This document shows, in pieces, positions 38,301 to 51,640 of a DNA stretch of 64,000 nt. The stretch comes from Rhyacichthys aspro. Taxonomy: Eukaryota > Chordata > Actinopteri > Gobiiformes > Rhyacichthyidae. How positions within the stretch are numbered: the first letter of the stretch is position 1; each line of letters starts with the position of its first letter. Under the pieces are notes generated by a model. The model had not been told where the DNA came from. It did no database searches and saw only the letters and a list, made by a program, of their open reading frames with translations. The stretch lies in NCBI GenBank assembly GCA_036850595.1, contig CM072165.1, forward strand, positions 8,690,109 to 8,754,108, read 5' to 3'. The position numbers were made by a program, and so were the translations under genes.

Positions 38301-39511
38301 GCCGAGGGTACGCTCTCGGCTTTTGACTGGGTGACATAAATAAGAGCTATATTTAACGTCTATTTTAAGTCGACTGCGTGCAAAAATATAAGGAAGCGTG
38401 GGCCATAAAAATAGAAGTTGAGGAGGATATAAATGGACAACAATCCTGCAAAGTGTCTGTAGAAAAAGAAAACATGTGTGCCATTAAGATGAATGATATG
38501 TATTAAACATTACTAATCAGTCTGCTGCTTTGTGATAACATTATATTAATAGGGTGATCCCAAAGCGCTATAAAAGGATTGTTATCAGGGCTGTTCACTG
38601 GGGTCGTTGTCTTTGTAGTGTATCTACGCGGCGGCATCATGTTTATAGCGGGATCGTTAGGAAATTCTAATTGTGCTTCAACAAGATTGATTCAATCTGC
38701 CCTTTAGTTCGTGACATAACATTTAAATGGAACATTTAACTTCCCCTCTCATGCCCTCTCTCACTGAGCACTCATACTCATGCACAAGCCATCCGCACAA
38801 ACCCCAAGAGCAGCAGCTGGAAACTGTTAATTGCGAGCGCTAAATTCAAATGCTATCGTTATCGTGGTTGGCAGGGGCATAAATATTAATATATCATAAA
38901 GAGCCATAAAAAGCTCGCCTAGCCTCATTTCCATTTATATACATGCAGTTGTTAGTGTCTGGAGGAGAAAGAGACCATCATTTATTGAAGGGTGTGGGGA
39001 AAGCAGGCCTTCACAAAGACGACAATACACGAAAAGACTTGCTCTCCAAACACTGACGACTGAAGGAAACAGCGGCGAAGGGGATGATGGGAAATGGAAG
39101 TGGTGCTTCATCAGGCTGGGTTGGAAATGGCATACTACTTGCTGTGGACATAGTACTTTTGGGTAAATATGTCACACTACAAGCAAACATGGCATTTTGC
39201 AGTTCACAGCCACTTTAGTCATCGGTCCATGTCTACTCTCCCTCTGTCTGGAGCCATGGCTGTTTTTAGAGCCTGCCTTTGTCTTTCATATCATCTGTTT
39301 GTGCTCAAGGCAGCTGGTTGCATGACAAAAAAAAAAGAAAAGAAAAAAGCATGTTTAAAAGATGTGGACATAACAATTTTAAATGGCTGCTCTCTGGTTC
39401 TGATTAGTTGTATTGACAAGGAGCGTGGAGCCGATCGAACACGTGGAGTACCATCTGCTCCTTATGAATCACACACACCCTGCTTTACCCTGATATTCGT
39501 TCCTCTCACAG
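35306..39511. other. Intergenic DNA
   Basis: No gene is seen. GC-richer islands at 37430-37550 and 38200-38330 have no usable splice-bounded frame. The part 38820-38960 carries several TAAATATTAATAT-type AT motifs in a repeat-free context and could be regulatory. Confidence 0.4.
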
Positions 39512-39722
39512 TCCCCAAAAGACACACTCATCCACGACCTGTCCTTGACACGCAGCTGGCCGGGGCGCAGCAGACGGCACAAAGAGCTGTTTTGGGCCCA
39601 CCGCTGTGTACACTCGCTGTTCCTCTCCCCGCCCAGACTGGTACAGCGCCTGCGACCGCTGAGAGCCGAGCGGAGATGGCAGGTGTTGACAGAGTTCCAC
39701 CTGAAGGGATTTTATCACTCCG
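39512..39722 (+). other. Unassigned coding-like segment bounded by splice-like sites
   Basis: A 3' splice-like site (TTCGTTCCTCTCACAG) precedes 39512, and CACTCCG|GTATACG resembles a donor after 39722. The frame starting at 39515 is open throughout (KDTLIHDLSLTRSWPG near its start, LVQRLRPLRAERRWQVLTEF near its end). About three quarters of its codons end in G or C, with many CTG leucines, which is unlike the surrounding AT-rich DNA and typical of a real vertebrate exon. I do not recognise the protein and see no partner exon nearby. The longer open frame over 39169-39807 in another phase lacks this bias and is probably chance. Confidence 0.3.
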
Positions 39723-41337
39723 GTATACGCTGCCGCTCCCCAGCTGCTCGGAACGCTGCTTAATCAACTCGCGTGGCATAAAGTATAGAGGAAAGAGCTG
39801 GAAATGAGATTTATTTGATGAAAGACAACATCGTCCGCCTCCCAAAATAAACACAAATGTAATTAGCCGTCGGTGGCTTCATTCGCCAAAACAGAGGTTG
39901 TAAACAAGATGTCAGCTGTATTCACAAACCGGTTGGACATTCGAAAACCCATCATGATTGATATGATTTCAGGACTCGTGTCAGTCTCTGTCAAACAAGT
40001 GGATTACCAAATAATCCGACATTTACTGCTGTAGTGTTTGCAAGAAAAATGAATTATCTTAGCTGGGCACTGATGTTTCCATTACAAAAAAGGGGACCGA
40101 AGTGACCCAAAAAGTGCGTTGTACTACTTTGGGGATCCGGCCTTGCAGTCAGCTGATTAGAAAACCCTCACAAAAACAACTTTGGAATGGCTGGTGCTTA
40201 CTTTTACAACGTGTCGTTTTGAATGACGAGTTTATATGCAGTGTTAAAGCTCCACTACCTGATTTTCTTTCTTTGTCCCTGTCTCAGAAGCCACTCACTC
40301 CCAAAAGCAGCCTAGGGACCTCTCCTGCTTCTATTTAATAAAAAAAATAAAACCAGACCAGTTTTTACATGATTGAATTGACAATATTTATCGGCGTTTT
40401 ACGATGCCTTCCTTTTTGTCTGTTGATGCTTTTCTTTTTTGAGCAGTATTGCTGTGTAAAAAGACATATTCACCATTGAAAATACACAAAAACAAGGAAA
40501 AAAAAAATCTGGTACAATCAATGTATGATGTGTTCAAAATATATAATTACACACATATTTGAGCTGTCTTCTCACAACCTACAGTTACATGCTGGATAAA
40601 ATAACACTTGAACCAACGGATAAAAGCCTGCAAGTAACCTTTGCCCTGTGTCATACAGTAAACATGGACCAATGGATCCAGTGGAACTGAACACAGGCCG
40701 GTTCACCAATATTTCAATAACTCTCATGTCAGTTATAGACAGAGTATATCAGACAGTTTGTTGCAGTGTTATTGATTGTGTGAGCGTTAGGAAAACACTG
40801 GTAAAATAATTGATTCTAAACCGATTCTGAACGACTGAGTAACAGCGTCCATTAATGCTGAAGATACCTAGATGACACTGCGCTCCACAATACAGCTCAC
40901 AGCATGGTGTGATTACTGGATCTCATAGTGCACATTACAGCTATCATCATCTTTAATGCTTAATGGTGGGTGGTGACTAACAGAGCATCACTACCACCTT
41001 GCACGCTGGAGTGCTAGCTGCGAGTTCTCATTTGCATACATTAAAAAGGCTTGGAAACACCACCGCGAACACATAAGCACAAAATAACCCTATGTGTATA
41101 CTGAAATATTACTAATATGGCAACAGAAAGAATATTTTTATGTTTATTTGCGCACTTGTGACATCGCTGAGGTAAATATCTCCTCAATTGCTGGTATTTG
41201 TTGCCATGGCGATCTCATAAGCTGGTGGTTTACTGTAAATGGAGGTGTGTGGACTCACTAGTTCTGCAATGTATGCCATAAAGGTCATGTTATTAGACAT
41301 CACTCAATATTTCGTCAAGTCAAAGCATGCTTTAGGT
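39723..41337. other. Intergenic DNA
   Basis: AT-rich unique sequence with several short A-runs. No gene, RNA or defined repeat is seen. Confidence 0.5.
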
Positions 41338-41776
41338 CAGTGGTGTCAAACTCAAAGTGGTGAAGGGCCGAGATAGTGAATAAGAATCATTTCGGGGCGG
41401 AAAATTTTATAATATTTTACAGTTACAATGTGGTTTGAATGTAAGCTTTCATCTTTTCGAGTCTTTATCGCATCAGTTTGTTTTCAACATTCAATTTCTC
41501 CTTTGATTGTCTATGAATTCATTTCTATGTGCTCATTTCAAGCCCCATTTTTGTCCCTTAAAATGTGGTTTCCCCTGTTAGGTGTCATCTGTCTCTTTAT
41601 GGAGTGGCATTCTTCCATATAACATATCTTTAGAATAGTTTAACGTTTTTTTTTTGTTTAATGTGCAAAGTGCTCCCTAAAAAACAAACAAACCACTTTC
41701 TAAATGTATTGAAGGGCCAAATAAAACATCGCAAAGGGCCGCATTTGGCCCCCAGACCTTGAGTTTGACATGTGTG
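41338..41776. mobile_element. hAT-like non-autonomous element, copy 2, with 8-bp target duplication
   Basis: It begins CAGTGGTGTCAAACTCAAAG and ends CTTGAGTTTGACATGTGTG. It is flanked by CTTTAGGT (41330-41337) and CTCTAGGT (41777-41784), an 8-bp duplication with one difference. Relative to copy 1 it is inverted. It shares the CCTTCAATACATTTAGAAA and AAACATCGCAAAGGGCC words (as reverse complements) with copies 1 and 3, but it lacks the 21-bp internal array. Confidence 0.87.
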
Positions 41777-41784
41777 CTCTAGGT

Positions 41785-44700
41785 GTATGGCGAATAAGTC
41801 CAAGTACAACAGTATAAGAACATGCATCAAGTAATAACATGTAATAAACCCAACATTTGTGTTACATAACGGCTAAATCACGTGACCGTCTTTAATGCAA
41901 ACAGCGCATTAGCTGAATTGATTTCTTTGGCACATGGAGCAGTGTTGTTCTTCTCAGCCAGACTTCTTTATCTTCCTTCCCTGCCTCTCTTTCTCTTCTC
42001 CGCAGTGATTTATTCGTCCCTGGGTTAGAGGCGTCGGTGCCATCAGACTCGTATGCACTCCCAATCCGTCACACCGAGGTCCAAGGCTCTCAGCTGTCTG
42101 CCAGGCTTTTCTCTTTAAGAAAGGGCCCCTGCGCGGGTGTCTATATGTTTGCCTGTGTGTGGTCGTGAGAATAAAATAAAGTCTGATTACAATATTCTGC
42201 TCCGAGGTATACACCGCGTGAGGATATGTGTGGATCTATTTTAGGTTGGTGTGCACTGTAGCGGAGTGTCTGTGTGGCTAGCTTTATTACTAGAGCAGTT
42301 TTCTTTGCGGGAGGCTTGTTAAAACGGACGTGTTTATCTTGTAGCATTGCTGCCAAAGGATCTAAGTAGCGGTTTGTAACTTATCGCTGCATTCATGTTG
42401 TATTTACATGAGCTAATTTAACATTCTCAAAGTCTTGTTCTAAGATGTGCATTTGCATTTTTCCCACTCACTTTCCCACACATAAATGTTGCATGAATTC
42501 CCTTAAAGTAAGTGATAGTTTTGGACATCACAAGAGTTTAAAAAAAGTTTCTCCAATTTCCTAATTAGGCTAGAGTTTTGGTGGCATTTAGCTCACTTGC
42601 ACTGACAAAAACTGGAAAAAAAAGTGAGCAAAGAAAGCGGCGGCGGTTGGTTTGGTAATTGACAAGCTGCCTTATTCACTGGATCTTCATGTATATGCAC
42701 ATCACAATACGTAAAGTGAATATGCAAAACTAATTGCCCCAGAGAGAATAGTGCTGGAATTCTCTTATAATATCTTCAGAAAGCCTAATGAGTGTGGCCC
42801 TGTCATTACCGGTCTCCATTCTCTTTGTTCCCTTTTCTTATGCCCTCAGTAGCGCTCGGAAATAATGACACCCCGCACATGCACACATCCAAAACGGGAG
42901 CCAAAATAATCTAGCCCGGTCCGTTCGACTGAGAGGTGTTTTTTGAAACATGCGAGACTGACAAAATAGGGCTAATTTAAATTGCCAGATGTGATTGAGT
43001 TCTATTGTGCGCCGTGGCTGGGCTAATGGGTGGCAGTCAAAGGGAAAGGCAGCAGAGAAGAGGAAGGGTATGAGCGAGGCAGAGGAGGAGAAAAGCCTTG
43101 ATGTGCTGAGCTTATTAGGGCAGGGCTGCTGAATTGGGCTTGATCACTGGGGATTCTTCAGGAAAAGCCAATATATCTGCGGTAATTCTGCGCTGTGACT
43201 TTGCTCCATACGCGCTGTGCAAACATTCAATGACACATGTTCGCTCTCATGAGGCCGTATGCATAATAAAACACAAATGTAACACTGATAATGACGTCTA
43301 GGTCCACTGAGCTACAGCACATTCCCCTTGAACACAGGGAAAGGGGGATGATCTACTCGGGGACACTACAAGCACATGTGTGGGTGACTGACCCAAACAG
43401 GAGCTAAATTAGCCCATGCAGCAGAGCTTTGTTCTCTAGCTTTGCCCGCACAACACACAGGCAGCTCTCATGTGCAACTATCAGTCACACTAACTGGAAT
43501 CCAATCCAATTGGGTTAAATCTGCCCACTAATGCTCCTCTCTCCAATGTAAGCATAACCTTTACAAGCCCTCTTTACACTGTTACCATTGACAGGGAATC
43601 ATGTCTCGGTGGCTTGTTTTGTTTGAAGGGCTTTTCTTACTGTTTCGGAAAAAAATATTAGACTGATGACCTTTGTTTTGAGGGAAATTAGCACAACCAG
43701 ACTATAGGCACCAGCTGCTTTAGAAACATTTGTGATCAATGCAAAAGCAATTAAGTCATTCAGGTTTAGAGCGTTCATTTAGTCCTGTTTGTGCAACAAC
43801 ACAACACAACATACTGATTGATGACTGTTATGAGTCATTTAGCGGACACTGGAGCCTAAAGCAGTAGCCTATGACAAACAGAGCCTTAAAGCTCACAAGG
43901 CTGTTCTGTTGATAAGTGGAGCCTAAAGAGGGCATCTCATACCACTCCCTTCCTCTTTTATGTGTCCAACAAAGCATCCTCAATCTCTTTGACTTTGAAC
44001 ACAAGGCCCTAATGGTTCCCATGGGTTTGTTTGGCAGCCATCTTGCCAAAGTTCAGTCCAGAATAGAAAGTGATTTAGTGTAGAAACCTTATGATCTCAG
44101 ACCACAGTGGTACATAACCATTTAAGATAAACATTACTGTAGACACAGTCAACGTTCAGTGTCTTTACTGCTACTCTGGATTCACACAATAAAAGTCAAT
44201 GTAATTCATCCTCTTCTAAACTGCACATGTGACTTAAAAATCAGTGCATCAAGAAATAAAGGGCTGACTTCATTGAAGCTCTTCCATCCACAGAAAAGTA
44301 GTCCCTAATGAAGGTTTTTGTTTGAGATTAGTTAGCTTTATGTGGATGATGCCTTCCAGCAGTGAGCAGCTGCAGTAAATGTCTCCGTTTTCAGTAAAAC
44401 ACAGTGGGTGCTGCCACGTTCTTCTGTTACTTACTGTCAGCAGCTCAAGGATTTGTCACCGGAAAGACATCATAGTCTGTCTATTCAAAGAAGAAAAACC
44501 TGTTACATGTGAAGACTACTTTGGATGATACTTTCCAAAGAGAAATAAAAATAAATGGAAAACATTTTTTTTATCTGAACAAACAACTGGTGTCATTTTT
44601 ATTAGAAACAAATATTGTAATAATAGCTATAAGCTGAAGTTTGTCCTTGTACTATTACTGTTGCTTCACTGCTTTGTGTATAAGCACCACACAACAGGCA

Positions 44701-46589
44701 TCTGACTCTTGACATGTGCCAATCTAACTTGTTTACACTTGTTAAACGCTGAAAGGCACTGTGTAGTTGCACTTCACCCGTCATGGCAACAAGAATCTAT
44801 GATTAGACAGTGCTTGTTTGTATTACTGGAGAAAATGTACAGTTCTGATTTAGCACAAGGCAGCCTTCAGCTCCTTTCTATTTTATTAGTGCAAGCAGTG
44901 GACAGCTGCCCCCAAACCACTGCTCATGCCTGGAGTCTGCACTAAATGTCTTCTGTATATCAAACAAATGAGCAATTTCAAAATGAACAGGTTCTTTCTG
45001 TGTTTCCTCAACAATCCAAACATTGTTTTTATAAAGTTGGTGCAGAAATCCAGTCAGACATGGCTATTTATGTGGGGAGATTCTGTTAGTGCTGGCCTGC
45101 CTTGTTAGCATTCCTGTTTGCCAGTGTCCTCAGGGGAAATACTTCCACGGCAAGCCTTAAGGCCCTGCTGTCAACACAAATGCAGTCTGAGAAGGCCCAC
45201 GGGCTTTGTTAAACTCAAATTATTTCCCCCAAATGATGCAGAGATAGTCAAATGCCATAACCCAGCGGGTAAAGGTAATGATGCACATTAGCTTAAATGT
45301 ATAAAGCAATGAATAAAAGGCTATTGACATAACTGCTGCTGTTGTTTTTTGAGGGTCATTATCTTGGCTAAAACAGTCATAAACACTTGAAAAGAGAGCA
45401 AATTGGCTGTTTAGAACTCAGTAATATTGTGATACTGCTAAGGAACACTTTATCAGCCATTTTTTTTGCACCAACCAGTATTGAATATCCAAGTCCAGGT
45501 ACATAAATGAACTGCTGCATGTGTTAATTACTTCATGAACTGTTTTCCAACCTAATGTCCTGCAATCATGCAACACACAGCACATTGTTGTCGCTAATAG
45601 TGCACTGCCTCATTGACTGTTTGCTAATCTGCTCATATAAAAAAGCCATTGGACAAGCAATTTGTTCAACTGGAGGAATTAAGTCTGAGATTAAGCTTTG
45701 CCAATGTGTGGGAGCCTTGCTTTCGAGGTTCTAACTGGCCTGTTATAGCCACTGAGTTAATTAGTGTTTTGGGCTATTCCTGCAAGTGCTTGCAAGAAAA
45801 TACATCCTTAGAAAATGTATATGAGTTGTTTATTTCTTAATAAAAACAATAACAATCTGGGATTCCCGAATGAAAGATAACTGAAAGCAGTAATGTTAAT
45901 GGCAACAACAACTTTGGCTATTATGTCTTTTTAGTTACACTATAACGACAAGTGGACCAAACTGTGGTCTATTCTGGGAATAAAATGTGTGCCTCGTCAT
46001 CATAAAAAGTATGGTAGAGCCACAGGGCGTCATTAAAAATCCTAAATGATGTGCTAATCTGAAGAGCACTGTGTGTGTAGGGGTAAAAAAAAAATCAGCA
46101 TTGAGATGCAAAGCTGCGACGGAAAGCGCCCGTTCGCCTCAGTTGAGCTTTCCTGTTTGACACAGGATTAATAACAACAATACAGAGATTTATTTGCTGG
46201 AAGCATGAGGTCTCTCCTGCTCCTCTCTCTCTTACACTTTAGTGGTCTTAATATCTGGCTAATTCCTGCTACATTTGCATAGAAACTGCACATACAAAAT
46301 CAAATACTGTATGCTGTACCTGCATGTACTGTAACTGTATTTAAAATGCATAAAGTTAAATAAGTGATGGAAATGTTAGTAACAGAAGTTGTCCTTGTGG
46401 GCTAATAAACCAGCAGCGCTCCATGAAGTAGTGCAGCCTTTTGCAAAGCTTTTAAGACTATGCCACCATCTCCTCTGTTTTGCTTGTGCAGAACTTAATC
46501 GAATTTGCCAGAGAAAACACCAGATGAAAGCTTGTCTGAGGCCTTTCCAGTTTGTGTTTGTGTGTGTGTTTTTTCCCTTCTGTCTGTAT

Positions 46590-46594
<5 letters not shown>
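41785..46594. other. Intergenic DNA
   Basis: No gene or intact repeat is seen. The part 42960-43150 is repeat-free with moderately high GC and could be conserved non-coding DNA. Short frames on both strands lack codon bias. Confidence 0.45.

Positions 46595-46632
<38 letters not shown>
46595..46632. repeat. TG dinucleotide microsatellite, 19 units
   Basis: A perfect TG repeat followed by a short GA run. Antisense and sense open frames crossing it are repeat artefacts. Confidence 0.96.
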
Positions 46633-46640
<8 letters not shown>

Positions 46641-49419
46641 CGTGCGTCCATATCAGACCATCCAATCTCCTTGCCAGCCAGCCTCTCCAGAAGTGCTGTG
46701 GTAGCTCAATTAGCAAAGCAACCAGCAAATTACGTTGCTTTCTTTCTCCCACTGTTTGGTTTTCTTCTCTTCCACACACACCATTTTTATTTCTTAAATC
46801 TGAACCACAAGCCAAGTTAAATAATCAAATTCAGACAGCTTTGCAGAGACATCTCGTTGGATGTGAACAGACACATGGGCGCTGAGAGAACAGAGAAGCG
46901 CATCACCTTTTGGCCTCAGCTGCCCACACTTGCACAGAGCATGCTCAATGACCTGTGAAGGTGAACACCATTGGAGCCAATTTGAGCACAGAAAACATCA
47001 CTTTTATGACTTCAACGCTATTTTTTTCTCCCCAGTTTCTATATCACCGGAGTGCTTCTGCTTATTCCAAACAGGCTTCTACCGTTGTACTTGAATATTA
47101 TGCAGTTTAAAATTATTTGATCCAGACCCTGCAACCTTTCGACCCAGATAGACCAAAAACTGTGAGTGGTGTCAGTGGTCACTAATCGCCTCTGTAGAGA
47201 CACTTTTGAGGCTGTAATAATTAGTCTCAAATGCCCACTAGGGAGGCTCGAATGGAACTGTTGACACCTGGGCCTTGGTTATTGTGCAAAGCCATCGACA
47301 GGTGTCAAAACTAAACCCAGAGAGTCTTTGCAGTTACCTCAGGGTTTCAGTGGGAACACCATTGAGAGGAGAAATCTATATTTTTCCAACAATTAAATAT
47401 GATATTGTTGAGGGCAGGATGTTTTGGAAAAAAACAACAGCACTTATTCACAGAGCTAAAGGACATCATTTACACCTTTTTAAATCATAAATGAAAAGCC
47501 TGAATGTGATTCAGCTTAAACTGCAGTACTCGTGACTGTGCTGTTGTGAAGACATAAGGCAAATTACATATTCATTTGGGCCAGTATGGAAATATTTCTT
47601 CTTTTGCCCTTGGGTTATTTTGTACGCCTTTTTAATGAGTGTGCCTATTCAACCTATTCACAGTGTAACAAATAAAAACAGCTGAAGTACTTAACAGCTT
47701 TTTTTTTTTTAATCCCACAAAACAAAAAGCCAAAATGTCATGGTTACTTAAAGGCAGTGGATTCTGTGATTGCACAGTTTCCAAATTATGCTCTTAACAT
47801 TCTTCAGAAAGAACGATTACCTAATCAATCTTTTTTTTTTTTTGAAGGTTTACACTTGAACCACAAACACATCAGTCAAACGTACATTTTCAAACTCTTT
47901 GCATTCAAAAAATACACATTTAAAGCTCCTCTCTTTATTTGAACACACAACCGTGCGTAGAAGCTTAGAAAATATAACTTCATAATAATAACTAAATGTT
48001 TATTTTCTGAATTTCAAAAGCAAACTCAAAATCGAATCTTTTCCCACAGGATTTATTCCTGGGCAACAGCATGTCCCTGCAAGGCTACCGTAATGGAACT
48101 GTAACTGTCTCCAGTGTCACCACCAACCTATATATGGCACCTTTAAGTTAAACACTGTTGTTCCTCTACATGTGGGTTCTAAATGTGGTATAGTCTTTTT
48201 AACTGATTTATTCTCCTCTGTTCATAGCAATCCTACACACGGCCTGATCAAAACAAACACCCTCGCCCTCCAGCAATCAGCTCCGTCCAAAATGAGCACG
48301 CGAACGGCAAATGAGAGGAAGCGCCTGGCATCCTCACGAGGTATCAGGTCAATCAAGCCCACTCTAGGGGAGGTTTGCGGGGGCCCGAGGCTGAGCGCTA
48401 TAGTACTGAGCTCATAAGAGTCTGCTGGCCTCGGGGGCAGCTTACTAAATGAAAGAGGATATTGGGGAGATTGTTTAGTATTATCGCCATTCATCATCGC
48501 TCTTTGGTCGACCGTATGGCGCTTGGTTACTCTGCCTCCCTTAAGGAAGACTAGCAGCTGCCTCTGATCAAGATAGACGAGGCGATTGGAGGGCAAAAAA
48601 TGGGGAAGATATTGGAAGCGGGATGAGAGGAAGGACTTGTGCCAGAAGAGGAATTAGAGTCCTAGAAGGAGGAAGTGATGAGAAGATTGGAAATTGGTGT
48701 TCTTGAATCTCTATCTTCTATCTCTATACAGCTCCATTCCAATCAATTAGTTTTGGATGATTTTTCCAGGGCTGCAGGTACAGTCGGATAAACAAACCGG
48801 AGGAAAAAGAAATATAAAAAAAGAGATGGTTCTGCCTGGACACCCTGAAGGCAGACGCAGCAGAGGAGAGGATTAAACTGTAGTCTATCGGAGAAAGCAT
48901 AATGGTGAACATATAGCCAACCCAAACAGTGTATGATGGTGCTAAAACAATTAAAACTCACTATATGGTTGTTATCGCCGTGTGGATAGATATTTTAACA
49001 GTGAGTTGTCATGAAAACATACTCTACTACTATCTATTTCTCTCACCTAAGGATTTTTTGGGGTATTTGTACATCTCTCATTGGCCTAAGACATCAGTAC
49101 TTCAAACCTATGCTGATCTAGTTGGATGTGTCGCACTACCTCTGACTAAACAAGCCAGCGGTGGACTGAAAGGAAAATGACAGCTCACATTTAGTGACAT
49201 CACCAGGTCTCTGAGTGATGTCACTGCAGCGAGGGCATGCCGTTATTCTTCACCGAGCTTTAAATAGTCCCCAGCCCTCTATTCCGTTCTTATCGCCACC
49301 CCGACTCACCACCCTCATCCGTCCCTTCCATCCTCCACACTTTTCCCCTGTTCACTGGACAATACTGCGACTGCTTATCTTTCACCCTTTTCTCTCTCTC
49401 CATTCCTTAACAGGCGCTC
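46633..49419. other. Intergenic DNA
   Basis: No gene is supported. The stretch 48290-48420 has an ATG frame (MSTRTANERKRLASSRG) ending near a weak G|GTATCAGG donor. Its antisense strand is also open, so it is not assigned. T-runs occur at 47699-47711 and 47830-47844. Confidence 0.4.
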
Positions 49420-49471
49420 GGGGCGGGGGAGGTGTTGGCGGTGGAGGTGGTGGAGGTGGCGGTGGGGGGTT
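49420..49471 (+). repeat. G-rich GGN tract with quadruplex potential
   Basis: The tract contains GGGG, GGGGG and GGGGGG runs separated by short GGT/GGA triplets. It is preceded by a pyrimidine-rich stretch (49290-49405). It could form a G-quadruplex or purine-rich triplex and is probably unstable in length. Confidence 0.7.
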
Positions 49472-51261
49472 AGTTCACTGCGGCCACATCCCAGGCTCTT
49501 TGCTAGATTAATTTGTGGGGGCTCTGGCCTGCGCTGTGCTGCTTACTGTATGCAGTGAAAGTCACTCAGGGATTAACGTCGGGCAAAAGGGGGAAGGCAG
49601 CGGCCCCCACCCACTTGCTGCCTCGGCATAAAAAAAGGCCCCTCGCGTCGACACCAACACCCACCAAAACCTAACCTCCGTCTGCAGCTTTCTCTGTCTC
49701 TCATACCTCCGTCTTCCTTCCATTTCCTTTCCATTTCCCTCCATCCCATCAGCCCCTTCTCTAGTTAATTACACTAATGGGCTGGCTGTCCTTGGGGGGT
49801 AGTTGGAGGGCAGGGGGTGGGGACCAGAGGCGATGTCATATGGCCGTGCTTCTTGTCTAACAGACGAAGACTCATGCATGTCCATATGTGCTTTCAAAAA
49901 TCAGTCAAACGTGCAATATATTCATAACATTCTGCCTATAGCGACTTTTACAAGCGGAAACGGAAACTTTTAAGAAGAAGACGGACTGCTTGCTTAGAAA
50001 GAGTTTGAGATAAAGAGTGATGTGTCGAGATAGATGCTGCAATATGCCCAGAGTGTCCATGTGTGGGGATTTGTGGGGGAACTTATTGGCCCAGTTTGAG
50101 GATCAGTCAGCTGAAACACTTTGGCTGAAGCTGACAGCTGTTTGAGTGATGCCAAATGGCGCTGGCAGAGAGCAGGAGCCATTTATTTATAAATATACAG
50201 GAATTTGCTTTCAATCCGTCTCTTGTGCACAAACAACTCCGGCCCCGGCGCTCATAGAATTCACAGATCTACCGCCTTATAATATTTGCCTGATTGGGTG
50301 CACATGAGCAAACCCGACATCCACTGTACATACTGGACAGCCACGTATGTAAGCGCTTATAGAAGACGCTCAGTAAACATCCCTTTTCTCAGTCAAGCTA
50401 GTTAACTTGTTCATCCGTCTGAATTAAATGCCCTGTATCCATTTAAACGCTCCAGTTGTGCGAAATTCGGACTATTTTTTTGGAGTGGCTGCGTGAATGG
50501 AGTTTGAGATGTTCTGATTCAGGGGTTATCAAGTACAAGGCTGATATCGAGGTCATTTCTGAATAAATTTTCTAGGAAGCAAATTTATCAGAGTCCAAAT
50601 AAATAGTGCTCGCTTTTGTCTAGCTCCATAGAAACAGCTATTCAAAGTTAGAGGATATTGTCTTTCTCTAATCATTCTCTTTTTGGTTTTTTTTCCATCC
50701 AATTATTCTCTGTGTTAATTTTGCCTTGCCATTTCAATGCTAAGACGTAAGTGATTAAAAAACACAATTCATGAAAAGCTAAGCCTCTAATTCTCACTAA
50801 ATCCTTACCTGCAGCCACGCAGATGAAAATGAGATATTAATAAAAACGAAAGTAAAAATGGTTGCTCACCTGAATATGAAGTGGTGATAAGGCTGAGTAG
50901 GTTATGACTAGCTGTGCGATAGCCTGTGGCATTTACTCATGTAGCGGCTCGCTCGACATCCATCACGTTCGCCAAACTAATGAGCATGTTGCTAATTGCT
51001 ACATCCATAAACATTAGCCTACTGTTCTGCTTCATTATTGTCATTTTCTTGCCCAAATGTCCCCATTTATCTGAACGACTCAACAGCGGCTCATTTAGTA
51101 GGAATACAAATAGTTAACCAGGGCAGAAAAAGTATTTGCTATTTTTTTGCACATTTGTCACACTTAACTGTTACAGATCATCAAACAAATCTAAATATTA
51201 ATCAAAGACAACTTAAGTAAACACAAAATGCCGTTTTTAAGTGATGATTTTATATATTAAG
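49472..51261. other. Intergenic DNA
   Basis: No gene or recognisable mobile element is seen. Short frames lack codon bias. Confidence 0.5.
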
Positions 51262-51545
51262 TGATTTCTTGATTCAACAGGTCTAGCAGTAATCAGGCCT
51301 GGGTAAGGCTAGTGAAAATGAACTCAGCTTTCATAAAATCTAATTAAATAGAACCTGTCTGACAAAGTGAAGTAGGCCAAAAGATCTCAAAAATCAAGAC
51401 ATTATGCCGCGATCCAAAGAAATTCAGAAAGAGATGACAAACAAAGGAATTGACATCTATCAGTCTGGAAAGGGTTACAAAGCCATTTGTAACGCTTTGG
51501 GACTCCAGCCACCACAGTGATAGACATTATCCATATTATACATGC
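51262..51545 (+). mobile_element. Tc1-like transposon fragment (5' leader and start of transposase)
   Basis: The leader words CAGGTCTAGCAGTAATCAGG and ACCTGTCTGACAAAGTGAAG precede an ATG at 51404. The frame opens MPRSKEIQKEMTNKGIDIYQ and continues through the SGKGYKAI helix-turn-helix segment, typical of fish Tc1-family transposases. The frame stops at 51518-51520 after 38 residues, apparently through a small deletion that shifts the frame. The catalytic DDE part is absent. It is a dead fragment without visible inverted repeats. Confidence 0.85.
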
Positions 51546-51640
51546 TGTGGCATGACCCAGGCAAAGTCGGAAATGCGTGTTCAGATGGTATTTATAGTGC
51601 CAGTGTCCAAAGTGCAAAACAGCCCAAAAAGTGCAAAAAT

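Noticed and set aside
39169..39807. Longest open frame in the window (212 residues, plus strand)
   Set aside because: It has no domain, includes lysine runs from an A-rich tract, and lacks codon bias. A different frame within 39512-39722 is the coding-like one.
46376..46820. Open frames of 91-143 residues on both strands
   Set aside because: They are carried by the TG/CA microsatellite, which is open in several frames.
48172..48596. Possible small gene beginning MSTRTANERKR, or the antisense frame
   Set aside because: Both strands are open, the donor is weak and there is no partner exon; insufficient for a call.
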